The notes beneath the pieces are model-generated. The model was not told where the DNA came from and searched no databases. It was given only the letters and a program-made list of their open reading frames with translations. Positions 1 to 5,017 of a DNA stretch of 5,017 nt are shown here, one piece after another. The stretch lies in assembly GCA_007135295.1 (NCBI GenBank), contig SLJD01000159.1, positions 1 to 5,017 of the forward strand, read 5' to 3'. A program made the translations under genes and the position numbers. Origin of the DNA: Phycisphaerales bacterium (GTDB lineage Bacteria > Planctomycetota > Phycisphaerae > Phycisphaerales > SM1A02). The first letter of the stretch is position 1. Each line of letters begins with the position of its first letter.

Positions 1-2
1 CG

Positions 3-608
3 GATGAACCGGACGAGCCGGCCGACTCATCCCCGGATGGAATCGAGGACTGGGAGAACCTGCCCGGCCCGGTGCGGGACTGGCTCGAGGAATTGTTGCG
101 GCATGGCCGCTCGGCACCCCGCGAATTGCCGGTCGATCAACTCCAGGATCTTGATCCGGAGGAACTTGAAAAAATCAGACAGATGCAGGAAGACGGCGAG
201 TTGGAAGGCATGCCCGAATTCCCCATTGAAGGCGGACTCGATCACATTCAGCGGGCGGAGGACGCCGCCCGGCACGTGATCGACCGGTTCGAGTCCGTCT
301 GGCAGTCGATTCCGGCTGAGTTGCGGCCGACCCTCCTGCTGACGGGTGTCGTCGCGGCCCTGCTGGGATTCCTGATCGGCGTGGTCGCGGTCACGTTCGC
401 TGCCTCGACGGTGACGGCACTGGCCGGCGGAATGATCGTTCTCGCCAGTTCATATGTTCTCCTTGAACGGTTCGGGATCGAATCAGAGCCCTGGCTGCCG
501 GCGTCCGCCCCTTCGTGGATGGGATGGTGGTTGGCGATTTCTCTCATAGGTCTCGGAGTTCAGTGGATGACCACCCCCAATCAGACCGATAGAAACCGCG
601 ATAGCTGA
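3..608 (+). CDS. Membrane protein of unknown function, 5' end outside the window
   Basis: I do not recognise this protein. The reading frame has no stop from base 3 onward, so 201 residues are visible and the true start is probably left of the window. A GTG at 72 could serve as a start, but the upstream codons read as sensible protein (DEPDEPADSSPDG, then IEDWENLPGP), so it is more likely an internal valine. Residues 1-106, counted from base 3, are hydrophilic and strongly acidic. They include a Pro/Asp/Glu-rich stretch and two likely amphipathic helices (around WLEELLRHG and LDPEELEKIRQMQEDGE). Residues 108-130, 132-154 and about 171-188 are hydrophobic. The first two form a Gly/Ala-rich helical hairpin, and the third is Trp-rich (WMGWW). 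The tail is short and polar. No signal peptide, catalytic motif or metal site is visible. The next gene starts 77 bases downstream on the same strand and also encodes a membrane protein, so the two may be co-transcribed. That it is a real gene is fairly sure; its function is unknown. Confidence 0.72.
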   Translation, partial: DEPDEPADSSPDGIEDWENLPGPVRDWLEELLRHGRSAPRELPVDQLQDLDPEELEKIRQMQEDGELEGMPEFPIEGGLDHIQRAEDAARHVIDRFESVWQSIPAELRPTLLLTGVVAALLGFLIGVVAVTFAASTVTALAGGMIVLASSYVLLERFGIESEPWLPASAPSWMGWWLAISLIGLGVQWMTTPNQTDRNRDS

Positions 609-685
609 TTTCTGGTCGCCCGCCTGCGTCTTGCCGGCGAATCCGGGCGAGGCCGGCGGCCATTCCTGCCATCGCGAGATCTGTC

Positions 686-1399
686 ATGACCCACCAGATG
701 CTGTTCGTTGCTGAAGACGGGCGATCCTCCACCCCCATCGAACTGGCGAACGCCTTCGTTCAGAGGATGGACATTCTCAATCATCCCGCCGAATTGATGG
801 GCACGCTGAGCAGTCTGCACGTGGTCTGGGCGTCGGTGCTGCTGGTCATCGGCCTGCTTTGCATCCTTAACGGCTACCGCTGGCACAAGCCGGTGATCGT
901 GGTCTGCGCTTTGTTCGGCGGGCTCGCTCTCGGCCGGATGCTGAGCCAGTACCTCGGCGAATCACAGATCGTCATCGCTGCTCTCGGGCTGCTCTGCGCC
1001 GTCATCGCGACGCCGCTTATGCGATACGCGGTGGCGATCTTCGGCGGCCTGACGGGCGCATTGATCGGCGCCAACGTCTGGACCGCCTTCAGCAGTTCGC
1101 CCGATGCGCACGTCGCCGGGGCGGCAATGGGATTCATCGCATTCGGCCTGACATCGTTCCTGCTGTTCCGCCAGGTCATCGTCATGTTCACGTCGATCGG
1201 TGGCGCGGCTATGGCGGTGCTCGGCGGCATCTCGCTGCTGCTGCACGTCCCGGCATGGGAAACCGCGGTCCGGAACAGTCTCGAGGTCAATGAACTGCTC
1301 GTCCCGCTGCTGGTCCTGGTTGCGGCGCTGAGCGGCTACGTTCTGCAGCAGACGACGCTCTCCGGCGAGTCCAAGGCAACCCCGGCCGCGAGCACCTGA
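686..1399 (+). CDS. Seven-helix integral membrane protein, DUF4203/TMEM198-like (tentative)
   Basis: The protein has 237 residues: a polar N-terminal 45 residues without an obvious signal peptide, then about seven hydrophobic segments near 46-63, 67-86, 94-110, 112-134, 141-160, 164-187 and 203-220, and a short Ser/Thr/Ala tail. The segments are rich in Gly and Ala and carry repeated GG-type turns (ALFGGLALG, FGGLTGALIG, GGAAMAVLGG). A polar NGYRWHKP turn lies between the first two helices. Helix number, glycine pattern and this short basic turn resemble the DUF4203/TMEM198-like fold, but that is a by-eye resemblance only. No transporter signature or catalytic residues stand out. The ATG at 686 is the first ATG in a long open frame and has no good Shine-Dalgarno sequence (only a weak GAGA at 676-679), so the start is plausible but not proven; an ATG at 698 is an alternative. 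It follows another membrane-protein gene by 77 bases and is followed by a good terminator, so it is probably the last gene of its unit. Confidence 0.8.
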   Translation: MTHQMLFVAEDGRSSTPIELANAFVQRMDILNHPAELMGTLSSLHVVWASVLLVIGLLCILNGYRWHKPVIVVCALFGGLALGRMLSQYLGESQIVIAALGLLCAVIATPLMRYAVAIFGGLTGALIGANVWTAFSSSPDAHVAGAAMGFIAFGLTSFLLFRQVIVMFTSIGGAAMAVLGGISLLLHVPAWETAVRNSLEVNELLVPLLVLVAALSGYVLQQTTLSGESKATPAAST

Positions 1400-1443
1400 A
1401 GCCCCCCGGCTCCCAAACGTTCAACACACGTGAGTGTGATCGC

Positions 1444-1476
1444 TGCTCCGCCGCTTCACCGTGGTGGAGCATTTTT
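1444..1476 (+). terminator. Rho-independent terminator for the plus-strand genes
   Basis: Bases 1444-1454 pair with 1461-1471 to give an 11-bp stem with two G-U pairs (1450/1465 and 1453/1462) and a six-base loop, TTCACC. Five T residues (1472-1476) follow directly, then CT. It lies 45 bases after the stop at 1399. No T-run follows the stem in the other direction, so it should act on plus-strand transcription only and is not a two-way terminator for nuoN. Confidence 0.72.
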
Positions 1477-1536
1477 CTGCCCGAATCAACTTCGCCACCG
1501 ATCCGACCATCGGACAATTAACTGTTTCCACAGAGG

Positions 1537-3147
1537 TCAGTCGCGCCGGGCCAGCTTATCCCGGGCGGCCGCATCACCGTGATGACCGGATGCGTCCCGC
1601 TCAACAACCTCGATCTCCGCTGATCGGGCAATGAGCGACTCGATCTGGCCGATCAGGTACGGCAGCGGCAGCACGACTATCAGAACCGCCAGGGCCACTG
1701 CCGAGACACGGGGCCAGATCGTCGGACGATTTTCGATCGTTTCGGTCTGCGGTGTCGGGTCGAAAAGCGTCGGCAGGCCGGCGAGCTTAAGGTAGTACCA
1801 CGCGCTGATGGCGCTGTTGATGGCGGCGATGATGATTAACGGAACGTGGCCGGCTTCGATGCCCGCGATGAACAAGTATAGCTTGCCCCAGAACCCGAGC
1901 AGCGGCGGCAGGCCGATCAGCGACAGCGCCGCAACCGCCATGACGACCGCCATGGCCGGGTGGCGATGCCGAAGGCCGACCAGATCGTCCATGGATTCGA
2001 TCTCGGTCCCCCGTCGCTCAAGCGCCGCCAGCACCCCGAACGCCGCCGTGTTCATCACGCCGTACGCGAGCAGGTAGAAGAGCACCGCCTGAACGCCGAA
2101 GAACTCCGGCCCGGCGATGACGCCGATGAGCAGGTACCCGCTGTGGGCAATGGAACTGTACGCAAGGACGCGCTTAGCCGACCGCTGGAGCAGGGCGCCG
2201 ATGTTCCCCAGCGTCATGGTCAGCACCGCGACCATCCACAGCACGATGAGCACCGGCTGCGGCAAGCCGGGCTGGTCATAGTCGTAATGGCCCGACCACC
2301 CCATCGTCGCCAATACCAGAATCAGCGAAAGAACGCCGGCAGCCTTCGGAGCGAACGCGAGAAACGCGGTCACCGGCGACGCCGCTCCTTCATAGACGTC
2401 GGCGGCGTAGAAGTGCATCGGGGCGGCTGCCAGCTTGAACGCCAGGCCGAGCACGACGAGGATCATGCCGACCAGCCCGAGCGTGTTGATCCCGCCGTCA
2501 GCCGCCTGGGCCGCGAAGACGTCAACCATTTCCGTCAGGATGATCGTCCCCGCGGAACCGTACAGCAGAGCGAAGCCATAGAGCAACACCGCCGTCGACA
2601 TCGCGCCGAGGAAGAAATACTTCATCGCCGCTTCCTGGCCCATTCGCCGCATCCGGCTCATCGCGACCATGATGTACGTCGGCAGCGAGGTTAACTCCAG
2701 CGCGAGGAACAGCCAGATCAGATCATTCGCTGTCGAACACAACATGATGCCGATCAGCGAAAGCAGCATGAAGGCGAAAAACTCCCCGCGGTTGACGCGC
2801 AGAGGATCGAACTTCGTCTGCCCCATCGTGATCGCCTCTTCCATCCGGCGATCGATGAGCTTGATGCTCAGCAGCGTCAGGAAGATCCCCACACCGCAGA
2901 CAAGCATCTTGACGTACAGGCCGAGCCACGGCATGAGCAACGTTTCATCAACCCGCTCGCCGCCGTAGATCACCGGCGTGGCGACCATGGCGACACCGAG
3001 CGCCAGGCACACGACAACCGGCACAGCATCGCGTAGGCGCCGGTTCGGCGACAACCCCATGACCGAGACGGTGACCGCCGCCACGAACAGGATGATCTCC
3101 GGCAGGAGGAACCAGAGCTTGGCGATCATCGGGCTTTCACCGACCAT
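1537..3147 (-). CDS. nuoN: NADH-quinone oxidoreductase subunit N (complex I antiporter-like subunit)
   Basis: NuoN is an antiporter-like subunit of the membrane arm of complex I and is thought to carry one of its proton channels, nearest the quinone-reducing arm. From the ATG at 3147 it has 536 residues and about 14 membrane helices. The expected charged residues are in place: Glu151 in ALELTSLPTY (TM5), Lys238 in AFKLAAAP (TM7), Lys268 in FAPKAAG (TM8) and Lys422 in GFWGKLYLF (TM12). It is somewhat longer than E. coli NuoN (about 485). The extra length comes partly from a polar loop before TM4 (about 98-121) and partly from a charged, His/Asp/Arg-rich tail (about 505-536). Starts: ATG 3147 has GGAGA eight bases upstream and overlaps nuoM by 11 bases; ATG 3129 has GGTGA seven bases upstream and lies just after the nuoM stop; a TTG at 3168 is less likely. 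It appears to be the last gene of the operon, as a convergent gene follows. Identity is near certain; the exact start is not. Confidence 0.95.
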   Translation of the reverse strand: MVGESPMIAKLWFLLPEIILFVAAVTVSVMGLSPNRRLRDAVPVVVCLALGVAMVATPVIYGGERVDETLLMPWLGLYVKMLVCGVGIFLTLLSIKLIDRRMEEAITMGQTKFDPLRVNRGEFFAFMLLSLIGIMLCSTANDLIWLFLALELTSLPTYIMVAMSRMRRMGQEAAMKYFFLGAMSTAVLLYGFALLYGSAGTIILTEMVDVFAAQAADGGINTLGLVGMILVVLGLAFKLAAAPMHFYAADVYEGAASPVTAFLAFAPKAAGVLSLILVLATMGWSGHYDYDQPGLPQPVLIVLWMVAVLTMTLGNIGALLQRSAKRVLAYSSIAHSGYLLIGVIAGPEFFGVQAVLFYLLAYGVMNTAAFGVLAALERRGTEIESMDDLVGLRHRHPAMAVVMAVAALSLIGLPPLLGFWGKLYLFIAGIEAGHVPLIIIAAINSAISAWYYLKLAGLPTLFDPTPQTETIENRPTIWPRVSAVALAVLIVVLPLPYLIGQIESLIARSAEIEVVERDASGHHGDAAARDKLARRD

Positions 3148-4807
3148 CGGCCGCGTCTCCAAGGTCAAGAGCGAAATCAGGCAGCGTGCCGTCGAAGCGA
3201 GCAGGTGTCATCCAGGTCATCATCTCGGCATCCGGGGCGTTGTCTTCGGCCAGTTCCTGGCGATGGTGTTCCTCCACCACCGCCGGGTACGCCGACAGGG
3301 CGGTCTTGATCGATCCATCCATGGCATCAGTCAGCACCTTTGGCTGAAAACCGAGATACAGACACAGAATCGCCAGTGGAACCAGGATGCCGATCTCCCG
3401 CGCACTCAGGTCCTTCGGCAGCGAGGCATGGTGTCCCTCATGGTCGACCGACGGCTCGCGCACCGGTCCGAAGACCACCTTGCCGAGCATGATGAGCAGG
3501 TACATCGCGGCGATGATCATGCCGAGCCCGGCAAACGCCGCGTACCAGGGACCGAGCACGCCCGGGTATGAGATATTGTCCGCGGTCGCGGTGAACGCGC
3601 CGACGAGGCAGAGGAATTCGCTGACGAACCCGTTGAGCCCCGGCAGACCGACCGAGGAGAGCGTAAAGAAGACCATGAAAAACGCCCAGACCGGCATTGT
3701 CTTCGCCAGACCGCTCATGCGGTCCATGTCCCGGGTGTGGAACCGCTCGTAGATCATGCCGATGCAGAAGAACAGCGCGCCCGTCGACAGACCGTGATTG
3801 ATCATGTACAGCACCGAGCCCTGCACGCCGAGCGGATTGAGCGCAAACAGCCCGAGCACGCAGAAGCCGAGGTGGCTGACTGACGAATACGCGATCAGCT
3901 TCTTGATGTCCGACTGGACCCAGCAGATCAGCGCCGCGTAGAGGATGCCGATGATCGCCAGCACCGCGATGAACGGGGCATAGGCGACGACCGCCTCGGG
4001 AAGCATCGGCAGCACGAAGCGGTACAGGCCGTACGTGCCGAGCTTGAGCAGAATCGCCGCGAGAATCACCGATCCCGCCGTCGGCGCTTCGGTGTGCGCC
4101 AGCGGCAGCCAGGTGTGGACCGGGAAGAGCGGCACCTTGACCGCAAACCCGATCATCAGCGCCAGCAGCAGCCACGACTGCTCGCCGGCGGACAGTTCCG
4201 AGGCGGCGAACGCGGTCAGCATGCCGATGTCGAACGTCCACTCACCGGCCAGGCCGGCGTGGCGGAACGCGATGTAGATCAGCCCGGCCAGCGCGATGAC
4301 CGATCCGGCAAAGGTGTAGAGAAAGAACTTGGTGCTCGCCCGATCCCGGTTCGCCCCGCCGTAGATGGCGATGAGGAAGAACATCGGGATCAGCGTGAAC
4401 TCAAAGCAGATGTAGAAGAAGATCAGATCGCGGGCGAGAAACACCCCCGCCATCGCCGCCGCCAGAACGAGCAGCCACGCGTAGTACTCCTTGACGCGGT
4501 CCGTGATCGCCGTGAACGACCCCCACACGCAGAGCGGCATGGTGAGCGTCGTCAGCAGGACGAGCAGCATCGACACCGAATCCGCCCCGAAACTCAGTGA
4601 CACGCCGAACTGCTCCAGCCACGCCACCTGCCAGACGAGCCCGAACCCGTCGCCGCCCCATTCGCCGAACGCCGCCGCCAGAATCACGCTGACGATGAAC
4701 GTCACCGTGGTCGCGGCCAGGGCGATCCAGTGGGCGAGGCGGGCCGGTGAAAGCACGACGGCCACCGCGCCGAGCAGCGGGATCAGCATCAGGGAGAGTG
4801 GCGCCAT
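3137..4807 (-). CDS. nuoM: NADH-quinone oxidoreductase subunit M (complex I antiporter-like subunit)
   Basis: NuoM is the middle antiporter-like proton-channel subunit of the complex I membrane arm, between NuoL and NuoN. It has 556 residues and about 14 membrane helices. Diagnostic segments are FEFTLIPMFFLIAIYGG with Glu136 (TM5), AVKVPLFPVHTWLPLAHTEA with Lys224 (TM7), ILLKLGTYGLYR with Lys255 (TM8), DIKKLIAYSSVSHLGF (301-315) and VGLPGLNGFVSEF with Glu397 (TM12). The proton-path residues known from E. coli NuoM are thus all kept. It is longer than E. coli NuoM (about 509), mostly through a polar acidic tail after the last helix (about 500-556). I chose the ATG at 4807 because its A is the last base of the nuoL stop (TGATG) and AGGGAGGGG lies just upstream. 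An ATG at 4843 in the same frame would add 12 polar residues and overlap nuoL by 37 bases, which is less likely. The shared stop/start suggests coupled, roughly matched translation with nuoL. Confidence 0.97.
   Translation of the reverse strand: MAPLSLMLIPLLGAVAVVLSPARLAHWIALAATTVTFIVSVILAAAFGEWGGDGFGLVWQVAWLEQFGVSLSFGADSVSMLLVLLTTLTMPLCVWGSFTAITDRVKEYYAWLLVLAAAMAGVFLARDLIFFYICFEFTLIPMFFLIAIYGGANRDRASTKFFLYTFAGSVIALAGLIYIAFRHAGLAGEWTFDIGMLTAFAASELSAGEQSWLLLALMIGFAVKVPLFPVHTWLPLAHTEAPTAGSVILAAILLKLGTYGLYRFVLPMLPEAVVAYAPFIAVLAIIGILYAALICWVQSDIKKLIAYSSVSHLGFCVLGLFALNPLGVQGSVLYMINHGLSTGALFFCIGMIYERFHTRDMDRMSGLAKTMPVWAFFMVFFTLSSVGLPGLNGFVSEFLCLVGAFTATADNISYPGVLGPWYAAFAGLGMIIAAMYLLIMLGKVVFGPVREPSVDHEGHHASLPKDLSAREIGILVPLAILCLYLGFQPKVLTDAMDGSIKTALSAYPAVVEEHHRQELAEDNAPDAEMMTWMTPARFDGTLPDFALDLGDAADGR
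3156..3160 (-). promoter_or_regulatory. Likely ribosome binding site for the nuoN ATG at 3147
   Basis: The minus strand reads GGAGA at 3160-3156, eight bases before the ATG at 3147 and inside the end of nuoM. A second candidate, GGTGA at 3141-3137, contains the nuoM stop codon and sits seven bases before the next in-frame ATG at 3129. Both are plausible, so the sequence alone does not settle the nuoN start. Confidence 0.45.
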
Positions 4808-5017
4808 CAGCTTGCCCCTCCCTGCACCATGCTGGAAAGCCATTGAAGAATGTCAGGCATCAGCAGCACGAGCAGCGCCACCAGCGCCGCCCCGCCGGCC
4901 ATGGAGACCGCGTACGACTGAAGCACGCCGTTCTGCAGCGGCTGGAAGATCTTCGCCAGCCACCGCGGAACCCGGGCGATGCCGTCCACAATGATCATGT
5001 CCACGATGTACCGATCC
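4807..5017 (-). CDS. nuoL: NADH-quinone oxidoreductase subunit L, C-terminal end only
   Basis: Only the last 69 residues are in the window; the frame runs off the right edge, so the gene is cut by the window and is not necessarily broken. The visible part starts DRYIVDMIIVDG, continues as an amphipathic stretch (ARVPRWLAKIFQ), then LQNGVLQSYAVSMAGG and one hydrophobic helix (about 36-57 of the visible part), and ends in a short polar tail. This matches the end of NuoL, where the long lateral helix along the membrane arm leads into the last membrane helix; the pattern of a Gly, a Tyr-Ala pair and a Met-x-x-Gly before that helix is typical of the family. The position directly before nuoM is the usual nuoL-nuoM-nuoN order. 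A GTG at 5004 could be taken for a start of a 65-residue protein, but the residues before it continue the NuoL pattern, so it is internal. Confidence 0.9.
   Translation of the reverse strand, partial: DRYIVDMIIVDGIARVPRWLAKIFQPLQNGVLQSYAVSMAGGAALVALLVLLMPDILQWLSSMVQGGAS
4816..4823 (-). promoter_or_regulatory. Ribosome binding site of nuoM, within the nuoL coding end
   Basis: Read on the minus strand, bases 4823-4815 are AGGGAGGGG, containing GGAGG (4821-4817) nine bases before the ATG at 4807. This is the strongest Shine-Dalgarno match I found in the window and decides the nuoM start in favour of 4807 over the upstream ATG at 4843. It lies inside the last codons of nuoL. Confidence 0.75.

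Noticed and set aside
616..650. Inverted repeat TCGCCCG / CGGGCGA between the two plus-strand genes
   Set aside because: The seven-base stem has a 21-base loop and no T-run. In such GC-rich sequence this is common, so I do not call it a terminator or riboswitch.
1425..1438. Short hairpin CACAC-GTGA-GTGTG with a CACGTG core
   Set aside because: The stem has only five base pairs, there is no T-run and no matching second site. It could bind a regulator, but nothing supports that at the end of a gene.
1503..1513. An 11-base direct repeat, CCGACCATCGG, found here and at 3140-3150, flanking nuoN
   Set aside because: It looked like a possible flanking repeat, but a few 11-base matches are expected by chance in 5 kb of GC-rich sequence. 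The copy at 3140-3150 is coding, and the similarity stops exactly at 11 bases.
1960..2694. Long plus-strand open frame of 244 codons
   Set aside because: It is antisense to nuoN, and its product is Arg/His/Gln-rich low-complexity protein typical of the reverse strand of a GC-rich gene. The minus strand here encodes an unmistakable NuoN.
3438..4241. Minus-strand open frame of 267 codons in another frame of nuoM
   Set aside because: Its product is dominated by Arg, Ala, Gly and His as expected of an out-of-frame reading of a membrane-protein gene. nuoM occupies the same bases with all family motifs.
4807..4843. Earlier in-frame ATG for nuoM at 4843
   Set aside because: It would add 12 polar residues (AFQHGAGRGK and so on) and overlap nuoL by 37 bases. 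The ATG at 4807 has a strong binding site, couples to the nuoL stop and gives a normal NuoM N-terminus.
4094..4994. Plus-strand open frames opposite nuoM and nuoL
   Set aside because: They are antisense shadows rich in Arg, Gln, Ser and Pro, with no recognisable motif and overlapping well-identified complex I genes.

Overview
This is a GC-rich window from a bacterial chromosome. Its right two thirds hold the 3' end of a respiratory complex I (nuo) operon on the minus strand, in the order nuoL (only the end is present), nuoM, nuoN. The left third holds two plus-strand genes for small multi-helix membrane proteins that I cannot name. The two groups converge on a short intergenic gap at 1400-1536. 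The source is most likely a Gram-negative-type environmental bacterium. Some features of NuoN (an HFYAADVYEG segment and an inserted loop before the fourth helix) made me think of planctomycetes, possibly Phycisphaerae, but that is a weak guess.

Layout. 3-608 (+): a gene that is open to the left edge. It has an acidic, helical soluble N-terminal part and a C-terminal part with about three membrane helices. 686-1399 (+): a protein with about seven membrane helices and a DUF4203/TMEM198-like look. 1444-1476 (+): an intrinsic terminator for these genes. 1537-3147 (-): nuoN. 3137-4807 (-): nuoM. 4807-5017 (-): the C-terminal 69 residues of nuoL.

How the genes work together. NuoL, NuoM and NuoN are the three antiporter-like subunits of the membrane arm of NADH:quinone oxidoreductase, each thought to carry one proton channel. 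The key charged residues of the channel are present in both complete subunits: Glu on TM5, Lys on TM7 and TM8, and Glu (NuoM) or Lys (NuoN) on TM12. The complex is therefore probably a working proton pump. The three genes are tightly packed: nuoL and nuoM share a TGATG stop/start overlap, and nuoM and nuoN overlap by 11 bases or are 7 bases apart depending on the nuoN start. This points to one transcript with translational coupling.

I found no tRNA, rRNA, CRISPR array, insertion sequence, phage gene or defence gene here. Nothing suggests a new system. The least explained part is the pair of unnamed membrane proteins on the left.
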